A DNA stretch of 54,791 nt from Phycisphaerales bacterium (GCA_013360675.1 JABWBB010000008.1:1-54791), one strand, 5' to 3'; counted from the stretch's first letter, positions 1 through 8,882 are shown. Notes: generated by a model not told the origin, from the letters alone. Translations and numbers: made by a program.

Positions 1-2
1 AC

Positions 3-77
3 ATGCAGCCCGACCGTCAGGGAGGGCTTTCTGTTCCTTGCAAGCCAGGAAAGCCCTCGCTCACGCTCGGGCTGCAT
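3..77. repeat. Nested inverted-repeat (REP-like) element
   Basis: An 11-bp outer arm ATGCAGCCCGA (3-13) pairs with TCGGGCTGCAT (67-77). A 10-bp inner arm GAGGGCTTTC (22-31) pairs with GAAAGCCCTC (49-58), and the spacers between arms pair only partly. The element would fold into one long imperfect hairpin. It lies past the 3' end of the RidA-family gene, where it could end or stabilise that transcript. The form resembles dispersed palindromic elements of planctomycete genomes; that comparison is from memory and only one copy is seen here. Confidence 0.6.
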
Positions 78-104
78 GCCCCGCGGCGGGCGTGCCCCGC
101 GGCG
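77..104. repeat. Short tandem direct repeat
   Basis: TGCCCCGCGGCG occurs at 77-88 and again at 93-104, separated by 4 bases. Each copy contains the palindrome CCGCGG. It sits between the nested hairpin and the stop codon of the RidA-family gene. No function is evident. Confidence 0.45.
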
Positions 105-108
105 AGTG

Positions 109-588
109 TCACTCCACCTCGAACAAAAACTCGATCTCGACGGGCGCGCCCAGCGGCAGCGCGACCGACCCCACCGCGGCCCGGGCGTGCTGGCCACGCT
201 CCCCCAGCACCTTGACCAGCAGTTCGCTGGCCGCGTTGGCGACCTGCGGCTGCTGCGTGAACCCCGCATCACTGCACACAAACACCCCCACGCGCACCAC
301 CTGGCGGATCTTGGCCAGCGAGCCCACGGCGGCTTTCGCCGCGGCCAGCCCGTTGAGCACGCATTGCACCGCGCACTCGCGTGCGGTTTCCATGCTCACC
401 ACGCTCGGCACCGCGCCCGTGGCGATGAGCGTCCCCGAACGCATGGGGATCTGGCCCGAGACGTAGAGCAGATTTCCGCTGCGCCGCGTGGGGATGTACG
501 CCGCCACCGGCTTGGCCGGCTCGGGAAGGGTGAGCCCAAGGGCGGCGAGGGCGGCGTCGGGATCGTGGCGGGCGGGTTCGGGGGCCAT
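109..588 (-). CDS. RidA/YjgF/UK114-family protein
   Basis: The 159-residue product matches the RidA family, whose best-known members hydrolyse reactive enamine/imine intermediates from PLP enzymes in the cytoplasm. The core LLYVSGQIPMRSG motif, the segment around AAVGSL and the C-terminal stretch ending VEIEFLFEVE follow the family plan. The protein is longer than the usual 125-130 residues because of about 30 extra N-terminal residues, as in the YjgH-like/long RidA subgroup. AAAGGAAA lies just before the ATG and supports this start. The classical C-terminal Arg/Glu active-site pair is not clearly visible, so deaminase activity is not certain. The gene stands alone, divergent from the pseudopilin gene. 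Confidence 0.85.
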   Translation of the reverse strand: MAPEPARHDPDAALAALGLTLPEPAKPVAAYIPTRRSGNLLYVSGQIPMRSGTLIATGAVPSVVSMETARECAVQCVLNGLAAAKAAVGSLAKIRQVVRVGVFVCSDAGFTQQPQVANAASELLVKVLGERGQHARAAVGSVALPLGAPVEIEFLFEVE

Positions 589-1174
589 CAGGGGTTTCCT
601 TTGGGGCTTGCGAGTCGTGGGATGTGCGGCACGAGAAACGGGAGATCATTGGCCGAATCCACGGCAAAATCGGCCCTGGCTTGGGCGGGGGGAGCAATTC
701 AGGGGAACCGCGGACCCTTGACAGGCGGATGGTTTTTGGTACCGTATACGGACGTAGGACCGCTGGCAGGCGGCGTGCGATTTCCGTGCCGATGTGAATG
801 TGACCTGTCCTTGTGTACGCGGCGTTCCGCCGCAACGTTGATCCCAGGCACGGGATCTCTCAAGGTCTGCCGACAACCTGGATGGGGCGTGTTCGCCCGG
901 GACCCGGCAGAAGACGATCCGCCGGTGGACCGTGCGGGCTGACCCCGGGCGTGGTGCGTGGGTTCCTTCACCGGATCACGTGCCCCACGAAATCGGCGGC
1001 GGCCGACCCCTCGGTGCAGTCGCGCGGGCCACCGCACGACCGCTACGCGGGCGAGGCGTGAGTACACAAGTGATCGTCACAGGTTCGGTTATTTGCGTCC
1101 TTCTCGGGTCGGCCAGAGCAAACGCGGAGCGTTACCGCAGCGGGCTGAACACCGAGGGGAGCAAGGAGATTTCA
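589..1174. other. 586-bp non-coding region, long leader of the pseudopilin gene
   Basis: No convincing gene is seen on either strand. The pseudopilin frame stays open upstream, but that extension lacks a signal or domain and the ATG at 1175 has its own ribosome site. TTGACA at 718-723 followed by TACCGT at 740-745 (16-bp spacer) is a plausible promoter, implying a leader of about 420 nt. The region is rich in short GC inverted repeats. I looked for tmRNA, RNase P, SRP and 6S hallmarks and recognised none. Confidence 0.5.
718..745 (+). promoter_or_regulatory. Candidate sigma-70-type promoter for the pseudopilin leader
   Basis: A perfect -35 TTGACA (718-723) and a weak -10 TACCGT (740-745) are separated by 16 bases. 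It points toward the pseudopilin gene, 430 bases downstream. The -10 is poor, so this is tentative. Confidence 0.35.
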
Positions 1175-2158
1175 ATGCGTCGCAAGGCATTTACCCTCAT
1201 CGAGTTGCTCGTGGTCATCGCGATCATCGCGCTGCTCATCGGCATCCTTCTGCCGGCCCTGGGCAAGGCTCGCGCCTCGGCCCGCCAGCTCAAGGACAGC
1301 ACCCAGGTCCGCGGCATCCACCAGGGCATGGTCCTGTGGGCCCAGACCAACAGCGATCAGTACCCCGTCCCCAGCCAGATCGACAAGGGCAACACGACCC
1401 TCACCAACAACGCCAAGGACCTTCCCCGCCACGTGATCTCGGTTCTCATCTTCAACGGCTTCTTCGGCCCCGAGATCTGCATCAGCCCCGCCGAGGCCAA
1501 CGGCCAGATCAAGGTCTGGGACGTCTACCAGTACTCCGAGCCCGCGGCGGCCCAGGGCCCCGACAAGAAGCTGGCCCTCTGGGACCCGGCCTTCAAGTCG
1601 ATCCCCGTCGACCTCACCATCGGCAACGCCCGCGTCGAGGGCGCTTTCTCGTACGCCCTCTCGCCCTTCAACGGCGGGCGTCGCATCAAGTGGACCAACA
1701 GCTTCCAGGCGACGGAGGCCGTCATCGGCAACCGCGGCCCCGGCTACACCATGTCCGGCGGTAACACCGGCACGTGGGCCCTCGGCCCCGCGGGCACGCC
1801 CGGCAACACCTCGTTCGGCATCGGCTCGAACAGCCTGCTGATCCACGGCGGCCGCACGACCTGGGAAGGCAACATCGCCTACAACGACAACCACGTCAAC
1901 TTCGAAACCCGCCCCGACCCCGAGTCGGTGCCCTTCACCTTCAACAGCCTGCCGGCCAACAGCCGCACGCAGTTCGACAACATCTTCGTCAACGAAGATG
2001 ACCTCCAGCGCACGCCCGTCGGCAACGCGGACACCTGCGATGCCTCGACCTCGGCCGGCCCTGGCAAGAACACCAACAACTACATCCGTCCGTGGGGCGG
2101 CGGTACCTTCGTCAACCCGGGCGGCGCGCTCGTCGCGATCCAGCCCTGGTTCGACTAA
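1175..2158 (+). CDS. Type IV/type II pseudopilin-like protein (prepilin N-methylation motif)
   Basis: The 327-residue product begins [18 protein letters not shown], a class III prepilin leader. PilD-type peptidase cleaves before the Phe and methylates it, and Glu5 of the mature helix is present. The helix [19 protein letters not shown] is followed by [12 protein letters not shown] and a globular region rich in Asn/Gly, as in large planctomycete pseudopilins. The start at 1175 is chosen because AAGGAG lies at 1163-1168. The product is paralogous to the one encoded at 4538-5479, sharing the N-terminus, the NTDQ/NSDQYPxPSxID segment and a C-terminus of type VAIxPxxD. The role is probably a minor pilin or secreted-structure subunit; which apparatus it serves is not shown here. 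Confidence 0.88.
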   Translation: MRRKAFTLIELLVVIAIIALLIGILLPALGKARASARQLKDSTQVRGIHQGMVLWAQTNSDQYPVPSQIDKGNTTLTNNAKDLPRHVISVLIFNGFFGPEICISPAEANGQIKVWDVYQYSEPAAAQGPDKKLALWDPAFKSIPVDLTIGNARVEGAFSYALSPFNGGRRIKWTNSFQATEAVIGNRGPGYTMSGGNTGTWALGPAGTPGNTSFGIGSNSLLIHGGRTTWEGNIAYNDNHVNFETRPDPESVPFTFNSLPANSRTQFDNIFVNEDDLQRTPVGNADTCDASTSAGPGKNTNNYIRPWGGGTFVNPGGALVAIQPWFD

Positions 2159-2191
2159 GCCTTCATCAGCCTGATTCTTTAGGCAACCATG

Positions 2192-2228
2192 CGGGGCCGG
2201 CGCGAAAGCGTCGGCCCCGTTGTTTTTT
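2192..2228 (+). terminator. Rho-independent terminator after the pseudopilin gene
   Basis: The 12-bp stem 2192-2203/2208-2219 (one G-U pair) is closed by a GAAA tetraloop and followed by TTGTTTTTT. It is a strong intrinsic terminator 33 bases after the stop codon. Confidence 0.9.
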
Positions 2229-2265
2229 GGTGCATTGAACCAGGGCGTCTGGTCGGCTCGGCGGC

Positions 2266-2658
2266 TTACGCGCGGACGGGCGTCTTCCAGATGGGCACGT
2301 CGGCCTTCATGCGATCGATGAACCAGTTCGCCGCGTCGAGGGCCTCGCGCCGGTGGGCGGCGTGGATCGCGAGACGAAATGAAGACTCGCCCGCGTTGAC
2401 GCGCCCAAGGCTGTGCTCAACATCGATGGCGAGCAGCCCGAAACGCTGGAGGGCTTCGCGGGCGATGGCTTCGAGCGTCTGGTCGGCCATCGGGCGGTAG
2501 GCGGTGTAATCGAGAGCGGCGATGGGGGTGTCGTGCGGGGGCGTGCCCTCGCGCGGGCGGACGATGCCGTCGAAGACGAAGACCGCCCCCGCGCCAATCG
2601 CGGGTGGCTCGGGGCGTTGGGGGAGCGAGCCCTCGAGGATGCGGACGCGCACGCTCAT
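2266..2658 (-). CDS. moaE: Molybdopterin synthase catalytic subunit MoaE
   Basis: MoaE is the large subunit of molybdopterin synthase, which with thiocarboxylated MoaD inserts two sulfurs into precursor Z (cPMP) in molybdenum-cofactor synthesis. At 130 residues it is slightly shorter than E. coli MoaE. Visible family marks are GAVFVFDGIVR, the ALDYTAYRPMA segment, the HR pair near residue 102, and the C-terminal IDRMKADVPIWK, in which Lys118 and Lys125 match the active-site lysines of the family. The gene follows moaD with an ATGA overlap (2655-2658), so translation is coupled and the two subunits are made together. No other moa gene lies in this window. Confidence 0.95.
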   Translation of the reverse strand: MSVRVRILEGSLPQRPEPPAIGAGAVFVFDGIVRPREGTPPHDTPIAALDYTAYRPMADQTLEAIAREALQRFGLLAIDVEHSLGRVNAGESSFRLAIHAAHRREALDAANWFIDRMKADVPIWKTPVRA

Positions 2659-2900
2659 CCGCCCGACACCATGGCGATAAGGGCCAGTTCGTCGGCTGGG
2701 TTGAGCGGCTCGTCGGGGCGGGCGAAGGCCCCGTTGCGGGCGACGCGCGTGGCGGCGAGGGTGGGGGCGAGCGTCGGGTGCTGGGCGGCGATGGAGGCGA
2801 GGAGCGATACGGGCGTCGCGGGCGTGGGTGTCTCGACCTCGATGCGCGGGGCGTTCATCGCGGCGGCCTGGGGGCCAAAGAGCAGGACGGTCACTCGCAT
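2655..2900 (-). CDS. moaD: Molybdopterin synthase sulfur-carrier subunit MoaD
   Basis: This 81-residue ubiquitin-like protein ends in the obligatory Gly-Gly (MVSGG) that is adenylated and thiocarboxylated before sulfur transfer to MoaE. The beta-grasp start MRVTVLLFGP is typical. The ATG at 2900 is chosen because it yields a normal-length MoaD; the open frame continues far upstream inside the opposite-strand kinase gene, which is an artefact. The gene is divergent from the histidine kinase with only 48 bases between the two starts, so promoters must overlap there. Confidence 0.92.
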   Translation of the reverse strand: MRVTVLLFGPQAAAMNAPRIEVETPTPATPVSLLASIAAQHPTLAPTLAATRVARNGAFARPDEPLNPADELALIAMVSGG

Positions 2901-2948
2901 GGGCGAGGGTAGGGGGGCGGGGTCGAAAAGGCGGCTAGACTCGCCGCG

Positions 2949-4523
2949 ATGCTGCGCGGATCGCTCGCCACCAAGTGCCTGGTTCTGTTCGGCTCGGCGA
3001 TCGTCCTGATCGTGCTGGGGGCGCTGGTCTTTCCCTGGCTGCGCATGAACGCGCTGATCGACGCGGGGCAGCTGGAAGTGTCGCGGCACCTGGTAGCGGC
3101 GTGGGCGCGGGACGACATGGGCGAGACGGGCGGCGCCGTCGAGCACGCGGGGATCGTGGCCCGCCGTCTCACGCCCGAGGAGGCGGTCGGGCAGGCGGCG
3201 CAGGACCCGTTCGTGGGGCGTGCGCTGACGGCCCTGGGGGGCGATGCCCGGGCGAGCGATTACCAGGAGGCCCGCTGGGCCTGGCTCGAGCGGGAGTATC
3301 GATACGCCAGCGCGTCGCGGCGGCTCTCGGGTGAGCTCGATTCGATCGTGGTGCTGGAACGCCGGTCGCTGCAGGCGTCGCGCCTGCTGATCTTGAACAG
3401 CGTGTACCTGTCGTGGGCGGGGCTGATCGTGATCGCGCTCGCGCTGCCCGTGTTCTATCTCATCACGCGGAAACTGGTGCTGCGCCCGGTGCGGCGGCTG
3501 ACCCGGGCGGCGGAGCTGGTCCGCCAGGGGAACCTGACCATCCGGGCCGACATCACGACCGGGGACGAGTTCGAGCAACTGGCCGAGACGATCAACTCGA
3601 TGCTGGGGGATCTGCGCACGAGCGACGAGCGGCTGCGGGCGATCAACGCCGCCTTGGACCTGCGCCTGACGGAACTGGCCGAGAACAACTCGGCGTTGTA
3701 TGAAGCGGCGAAACTCAAGGGTGAGTTCCTGGCGAACGTGAGCCACGAGCTGCGCACGCCGCTGAACTCGATCATCGGGTTCACCGAGCTCTTGATGGAG
3801 ATGGCCAAGGCGGACGCGGCGGGGGTTGAAGCCGGGGGAACGGCGCACAAGCGGGTGCGGTACCTCGAGAACATCCAGACGGGCGGGCGGAACCTGCTGG
3901 GGTTGATCGATTCACTGCTCGAGTTGGCGCGGATCGAGGCGGGACGGGTGGAGATGCACATCGAGCCCATGAGCCTGAAGAGCGCGTGCGAAGGACTGGT
4001 GGGGCTGATCTACCCCTTGGCGCAGCGCCAGGGCGTGGAGGTGAAGCTGGATGTGCCCGATGATCTGCCGCTGGTCGAGACGGACGTGCGCAAGTTCCAG
4101 CAGGTGATCTTCAACTTCCTGAGCAACGCGGTGAAGTTCACCCGACCGCGCGAGGCGACGGGACGTGCGCCGACGGTGGCGCTGCGGGCCGAGCGCCTGC
4201 GCGGCGAGGAAGAGCGGGTGCGGGTGAGCGTGATCGACAACGGGCCGGGCATCCCGCGCGAGGAGCAGGACCGCGTCTTCGAAAAGTTCTATCAACTGGA
4301 CCGGGGGCACACGCGCCGTCACGAGGGGACGGGCCTGGGGCTGGCGATCTCGAAGGAGCTGGCGTCGCTGCTGCACGCCGAGATTCAACTCGAGAGCGAG
4401 GTCGGGCGGGGGTCGATGTTCAGCCTGATCCTGCCGCTCTCGATCAAGGGGATGCCGGCGGCGGAATCGCGGCTGGAGGCGAGGTTCCGCGCCGCGCTGG
4501 CGGGGCGTCGCGAGTTTGAGTGA
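2949..4523 (+). CDS. Membrane sensor histidine kinase (HAMP-HisKA-HATPase)
   Basis: The 524-residue sensor kinase has one membrane helix at about 9-31, a sensing region of about 115 residues outside the membrane, a second helix at about 147-169, a HAMP linker, a coiled segment, then HisKA with NVSHELRTPLNS (phospho-acceptor His266). The HATPase follows with the N box NFLSNAVKF, G1 DNGPGIP and G2 GTGLGLAIS. All catalytic boxes are present, so it should be active. No response-regulator gene is adjacent; the next gene (4538, minus) is convergent, so this is an orphan kinase whose partner must lie elsewhere. The signal is unknown; the extracytoplasmic region shows no domain I recognise. Confidence 0.93.
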   Translation: MLRGSLATKCLVLFGSAIVLIVLGALVFPWLRMNALIDAGQLEVSRHLVAAWARDDMGETGGAVEHAGIVARRLTPEEAVGQAAQDPFVGRALTALGGDARASDYQEARWAWLEREYRYASASRRLSGELDSIVVLERRSLQASRLLILNSVYLSWAGLIVIALALPVFYLITRKLVLRPVRRLTRAAELVRQGNLTIRADITTGDEFEQLAETINSMLGDLRTSDERLRAINAALDLRLTELAENNSALYEAAKLKGEFLANVSHELRTPLNSIIGFTELLMEMAKADAAGVEAGGTAHKRVRYLENIQTGGRNLLGLIDSLLELARIEAGRVEMHIEPMSLKSACEGLVGLIYPLAQRQGVEVKLDVPDDLPLVETDVRKFQQVIFNFLSNAVKFTRPREATGRAPTVALRAERLRGEEERVRVSVIDNGPGIPREEQDRVFEKFYQLDRGHTRRHEGTGLGLAISKELASLLHAEIQLESEVGRGSMFSLILPLSIKGMPAAESRLEARFRAALAGRREFE

Positions 4524-4537
4524 GGCCGGCGCGATCG

Positions 4538-5479
4538 TCAGTCGACATATGGGCTGATGGCGACGCTCGCGGGCGGGAAGAAGATGTCGCCGTAGAGGCG
4601 GAGAAGGGCGTTGCCTCCCTCGCTGGCGAACTGTTCGCCCAGGGGGCGGCCGTCGGGGCCCTCGTTGACGAACACATTGTCGTAGTGGTTGCGTCGCCCG
4701 TTGACGTTCTGGTCGAAGGCGATGGGGATGGAGTCGGGGTCGGGCTGGGTGAAGAAGGCGACGCGGCCGTCGTTAAAGCCGAGGTTGCCGGCCCATCGGC
4801 CCGTGTTGCCGAAGATCTTGAGGCGGTTGGATTGCTGGCCCGAGGGGCCCGGGCGGAGCGTCCAGAGGCTCGGCGTGCCGTCGTAGAAGGGGCCGCGCGT
4901 GCCCAGGACGACGTCGCGGGAACTGAAGGTGCTCTTCCACATGCCGGCGCGGGGACCGATCGGGGGGATATGCGCGTAGGAGACCGAGCCGGTAAGGGGG
5001 TCGCGTCGCCCTGTGCCCGTGCCGCTGCCGGATTCGCCGGGATAGCCGGCAAAGCCGGGGTCCCAGGCGGCGCTGGCGGGGATGCGGGCGCGCTGGGGAT
5101 AGGCGTATTCGTATTCGAGGTCGCGCCGGATCTGAGGGTTGACCTCGGCGGGGCAGATGGCGATCTCGGGCGGGAAATAGCCCTGGTAGATCATCAGCGA
5201 GAAGATATTGCCGGTGTTGTCCTTCTCGGTGGCGCTGATCATGGTGCGCACGGTGGCGTCGGCGCGGTCGATGCGCGAGGGGAGGGGGTAGTCGTCCTGG
5301 TTGGTGTGGGCGAAGAGGACGAAACTCTGGACAATCGAGCGGATGTTGGTGGCGTCTTTGAGTTGACGTGCGGCCAGGCGCGCCTTGCCCAGCGAGGGGA
5401 GCAGGATGCTGATCAGCAGCGAGATGATCGCGATGACGACCAGCAGCTCGATCAGCGTAAAGGCCCGGCGAGGGTTCAT
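4538..5479 (-). CDS. Type IV/type II pseudopilin-like protein, paralogue of 1175-2158
   Basis: The 313-residue product starts [19 protein letters not shown], with the prepilin cleavage site before Phe and the conserved Glu5, then SLLISILLPSLGKARLAARQLKD. The rest is a globular Pro/Gly/Asn-rich domain. It shares with the first pseudopilin the segment QDDYPLPSRIDRADATV, the ICPAEVN motif, the NVFVNEGPDGRPLG-like end and a terminal VAISPYVD. The start at 5479 has GGAG upstream; longer versions of the frame run into sequence antisense to the next gene and are rejected. It ends 14 bases from the histidine-kinase stop (convergent). Confidence 0.87.
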   Translation of the reverse strand: MNPRRAFTLIELLVVIAIISLLISILLPSLGKARLAARQLKDATNIRSIVQSFVLFAHTNQDDYPLPSRIDRADATVRTMISATEKDNTGNIFSLMIYQGYFPPEIAICPAEVNPQIRRDLEYEYAYPQRARIPASAAWDPGFAGYPGESGSGTGTGRRDPLTGSVSYAHIPPIGPRAGMWKSTFSSRDVVLGTRGPFYDGTPSLWTLRPGPSGQQSNRLKIFGNTGRWAGNLGFNDGRVAFFTQPDPDSIPIAFDQNVNGRRNHYDNVFVNEGPDGRPLGEQFASEGGNALLRLYGDIFFPPASVAISPYVD

Positions 5480-5662
5480 CGAGGGCTCCTGCCCGGCGGG
5501 GGTTCGCCGCGGGGGCTGCTCCCACAGCCTACGGGTGAAGTGTATCGGCGGATGCACAACGCCGCGATGGGCGGGCGCTTGCATCGATTGTCGGGGTGTT
5601 TGGGGTGGGGTCGGGCGTTGGTATAGTCGGCCATGGGCCACGGGCGCGGGGAAGCGAAGTTG

Positions 5663-8650
5663 ATGTCGGAACACGCCGGGCGTGACCTGGCGCGGGGGCT
5701 TATCAACGCCATCGCCGGCGAGGTGCGATTTGGTGCGCACGATCGGATGCTGTACGCGACGGATGCGTCGCTGTACCAGGTCGAGCCGTTGGGGGTGGTG
5801 ATTCCGGCGTCGATCGAGGATGCGCTGCGGGCGGTGTCGTACTGCGGGTCGAGGGGCGTGGCGATGCTGCCGCGGGGCGGGGGAACGAGTCTGGCGGGGC
5901 AGTGCACGAACAAGGCGGTGGTGCTGGATTTCTCGGTCCACTGCCGCGGGGTGCTGGGGGTGGACGCCCCGGGGAAGACGTGCGAGGTTGAGCCGGGGAT
6001 CACGGTCGATGAGTTGAACGAACATCTGCGCGGGGCGGGGTTGTTCTTTGCGCCCGACCCGGCGACGAGCCGTCATGCGAACGTGGGCGGGTGCATCGGG
6101 AACAACGCCGCCGGGGCACGGTCGATCCGGTACGGGCGCACGAGCGAGAGCGTGCTGGGGCTGGATGTCGCGCTGGCGGATGGGACGAGGCGGTGGCTTG
6201 ATGAAGGGGCGGCCACGCGCGATGAGGCGGTGCTGGCGCTGACGCGGCGCGTGGCGAGAGTGGTGCTGGGGGTTGAGGCGGAGATTCGCGAACGATTCCC
6301 CAAGACCATCCGACGCAACGCGGGGTATGGGCTGGACATGGTGCTCGCGGGGCTCGACGCGGGCGGGGCGACGGCGTGGTGGCACGCGCGTGGCGGGGTG
6401 GGCGACATCCCCGCCGAGTTGCTGGCGAGGCTCAATTTGGCGCACTTGCTCTGCGGGAGCGAGGGGACGCTGGGCGTCACGCTGGGGGCAAGGCTGCGGC
6501 TGCATGAGGTGCCCGGGGCGCGAGGGCTGGCGGTGGTGGCGTATGCCTCGCTCGAAGCGGCGATCGACGCGGTGCCGGCGATTCTGGCGACGAACCCCAC
6601 AGCGGTGGAGTTGCTCGATGACACGGTGATCACGCTGGCCAAAGGGAACGCGGAATGCCGCCCGCTTGTGGAGGTGATCCCCAGCCCGTCGAGCGGGGAA
6701 CTCCGCGCGGTGCTTTATGTGGAGTATTCAGGCGTGGATGCGAACGAGATCGATGCGGGGTTCGCCGCGCTGGCGGGCGTCTGCGGGGATGGCGCGGTGC
6801 GGACTTATACCGATGCCAAGGCCATGGCCGGGGCGTGGCAGTTGCGAAAGTCCGGCGAGCCGCTGCTGCACGGCGTGGCGGGGAAGCGCAAGCCCATCAC
6901 GTTTGTCGAGGACAACGCCATTCCCGTCGAGTGGCTGGGTGAGTTTGTGCGCGAGATGAAGGCGATCGTCGCGCGGCATGGCACGTGGGCGGCGTTCTAT
7001 GCGCATGCCTCGGTGGGCGTGCTGCATGTGCGCCCGCTCATTGACATTCATGATGAGGCAGATCGCACGGCGATGCGGGCGATCGCGGTCGAGACGGCGG
7101 ACCTCGCGCAGCGCCTGGGCGGGGTGATGTCGGGCGAGCATGGGGACGGTCGTGTGCGCGGGCCGCTGCTCGAGCGGTTCTATGGGGCGCGGCTGATGCA
7201 GGCATTCCGCGAGGTGAAGGGGATCTTTGATCCGCGGAACCTGCTGAACCCGGGGAACATCATCGAGCCTGGGCCCATCGAGTCGATCACGCTCAATCTG
7301 CGGGTGGCGCCGGCGGGCGTGCCCACGCCGCGGGTCGATGACGCGCCGACGTTCTTTGATTATGACGGGCATGGGTCGCACGGCGGGCTGAGCGGCGAGG
7401 TCGAGTTGTGCAACGGCGCGGGGGTCTGCCGCAAGAAGCAGGGGGGGACGATGTGCCCCTCGTACATGGCGACGCTCGACGAGCGGCACAGCACGCGCGG
7501 TCGCGGCAACGCGCTGCGCCTGGCCATCACGGGCCAGTTTGGCGAGGCGCAGCGTTGGAGCGACCCCGAGACCCTGGCCACGCTGGATCTGTGCCTGTCG
7601 TGCAAGGCGTGCAAGGCCGAGTGCCCCAGCAATGTCGATGTGGCCCGGCTCAAGGCCGAATACCTGGGGCAATACCACCAGCGGCACGGCACGCCGCTGC
7701 GCACACGCCTGCTGGGGGCGGTGAGGATGCTCAACCGGGCCGGGGCGGCGTGGCCCGCGATGGCCAACTGGTTCAACACGAATCGTCTCACGCGTCTGCT
7801 GATCAATCGATTGCTCGGAGTCGATGCGCGACGGTCGCTGCCCAGGTTTGAGCGGTCGCTCGCACGGGGCTGGGGCAAGGATCCCAACGAGGCGCCCGGT
7901 AAGGGGCCGGCGGTCGTGCTCTTTGGCGACTGCTTCACGATGTTCAACGAACCGGGGATCGGGCGTGCGACGCGACGGGTCCTTGAGGCCTTTGGCTATC
8001 GCGTGCTGTTGGCAGATGCCGGCTGCTGCGGGCGGGCCAAGATCTCGATGGGGATGCTGGCGCAGGCGGTGGATGAGATCGACGCGACGCTCGAGCGGCT
8101 GGTGCCGCTGGCGGATCGGGAAGACGTGCACGCCATCCTGGTGGCCGAGCCCTCGTGCCTGTCGGCGATGAAGGACGACTGGCTGACGCTCAAGGTACGC
8201 ACATCGATCGAGGCGAGGCGTCGCGTGGCGGCCAAGGCGTTTTTGCCCGAGGAGTTCCTCGAAACGCGCTGGGATGCACACCCGGCACGCGCCCGGTTCC
8301 GGCGCGAGCAGGCTCCGGTGTTGCTGCATGCACACTGCCATCAGAAGGCGCTCTGGGGAACCGACTCGAGCGCGGCGATGATGCGGCGTGTGGGCGACGT
8401 GCGTGTGCTCGACAGCGGCTGCTGCGGCATGGCCGGGTCGTTCGGCTATGCCCCGCACCGGTTTGATCTTTCGATGCAGATCGGCGAGCGGGTGCTCTTC
8501 CCGGCGGTGCGGGGTGAGCCGGGGGCGAGGGTGGTGGCCACGGGGACGAGTTGCCGCCATCAGATCCACGACGCGACGGGCGCACGGGCGATGCACCCCA
8601 TGGAGTGGCTGGCGTCGTGCCTGGACGAGGCGAACCCGTCGTCGAAGTGA
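5663..8650 (+). CDS. FAD-linked oxidase / Fe-S oxidoreductase fusion (GlcD-GlpC type, D-2-hydroxy-acid dehydrogenase)
   Basis: This large fusion (about 995 residues) is expected to oxidise a D-2-hydroxy acid such as D-lactate or D-2-hydroxyglutarate and pass electrons to the respiratory chain. The N-terminal half is a PCMH-type FAD domain (LPRGGGTSLAGQ, then GCIGNNAAGARSIRYG) followed by an FAD-oxidase C domain (VMSGEHGDGRVRGPLL). The C-terminal half has ferredoxin-type cysteines (CNGAGVCRKKQGGTMCPSY, CLSCKACKAECPSNVD) and two CCG modules (GCCGRAKISMG, SGCCGMAGSFG). The ATG at 5663 is preferred to the one at 5633, because TATAGT at 5622-5627 would put transcription start at or after 5633. It is a single-gene unit, meeting the CDGSH gene tail to tail. 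Confidence 0.9.
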   Translation: MSEHAGRDLARGLINAIAGEVRFGAHDRMLYATDASLYQVEPLGVVIPASIEDALRAVSYCGSRGVAMLPRGGGTSLAGQCTNKAVVLDFSVHCRGVLGVDAPGKTCEVEPGITVDELNEHLRGAGLFFAPDPATSRHANVGGCIGNNAAGARSIRYGRTSESVLGLDVALADGTRRWLDEGAATRDEAVLALTRRVARVVLGVEAEIRERFPKTIRRNAGYGLDMVLAGLDAGGATAWWHARGGVGDIPAELLARLNLAHLLCGSEGTLGVTLGARLRLHEVPGARGLAVVAYASLEAAIDAVPAILATNPTAVELLDDTVITLAKGNAECRPLVEVIPSPSSGELRAVLYVEYSGVDANEIDAGFAALAGVCGDGAVRTYTDAKAMAGAWQLRKSGEPLLHGVAGKRKPITFVEDNAIPVEWLGEFVREMKAIVARHGTWAAFYAHASVGVLHVRPLIDIHDEADRTAMRAIAVETADLAQRLGGVMSGEHGDGRVRGPLLERFYGARLMQAFREVKGIFDPRNLLNPGNIIEPGPIESITLNLRVAPAGVPTPRVDDAPTFFDYDGHGSHGGLSGEVELCNGAGVCRKKQGGTMCPSYMATLDERHSTRGRGNALRLAITGQFGEAQRWSDPETLATLDLCLSCKACKAECPSNVDVARLKAEYLGQYHQRHGTPLRTRLLGAVRMLNRAGAAWPAMANWFNTNRLTRLLINRLLGVDARRSLPRFERSLARGWGKDPNEAPGKGPAVVLFGDCFTMFNEPGIGRATRRVLEAFGYRVLLADAGCCGRAKISMGMLAQAVDEIDATLERLVPLADREDVHAILVAEPSCLSAMKDDWLTLKVRTSIEARRRVAAKAFLPEEFLETRWDAHPARARFRREQAPVLLHAHCHQKALWGTDSSAAMMRRVGDVRVLDSGCCGMAGSFGYAPHRFDLSMQIGERVLFPAVRGEPGARVVATGTSCRHQIHDATGARAMHPMEWLASCLDEANPSSK

Positions 8651-8651
8651 G

Positions 8652-8882
8652 TTATTCCTCGGGCGATTGCGCGATGACTTGACCGGAGGCGTCGTAGCGA
8701 TAGACCGTGCCCGGCTGCTCGGCGGCGCAGGCCTTGTGCGTGCCGTCGCATAGCGGAAAGTTCTTGGAGAGCCCGCAGGCGCAGACGAAGATGGGCTTGA
8801 GGTTGCCGGCGGCATCGCGGGGCCATGTGGCGGGATCGATCTTGTGCGGGAGCATGGCGGTGTGACGGACATCGCGTGGCAT
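8652..8882 (-). CDS. CDGSH iron-sulfur domain protein
   Basis: This 76-residue protein has a complete CDGSH [2Fe-2S] ligand set C-x-C-x8-C-x3-H: Cys34, Cys36, Cys45 and His49 in VCACGLSKNFPLCDGTH. The family (mitoNEET-like in eukaryotes) binds a redox-active, labile 2Fe-2S cluster; bacterial small versions are thought to act in electron or cluster transfer. No membrane anchor is visible, so it is probably cytoplasmic. GAGG precedes the ATG. It follows the MoxR gene by 18 bases on the same strand and may be co-transcribed with it, although no functional link between the two is known. Confidence 0.9.
   Translation of the reverse strand: MPRDVRHTAMLPHKIDPATWPRDAAGNLKPIFVCACGLSKNFPLCDGTHKACAAEQPGTVYRYDASGQVIAQSPEE

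Noticed and set aside
932..1174. 81-residue N-terminal extension of the first pseudopilin
   Set aside because: A prepilin leader must be short; the ATG at 1175 has AAGGAG upstream and gives the exact prepilin start.
589..1174. Possible tmRNA, RNase P, SRP or 6S RNA gene
   Set aside because: None of the conserved cores of these RNAs was found; only the promoter-like TTGACA and GC-rich hairpins are seen.
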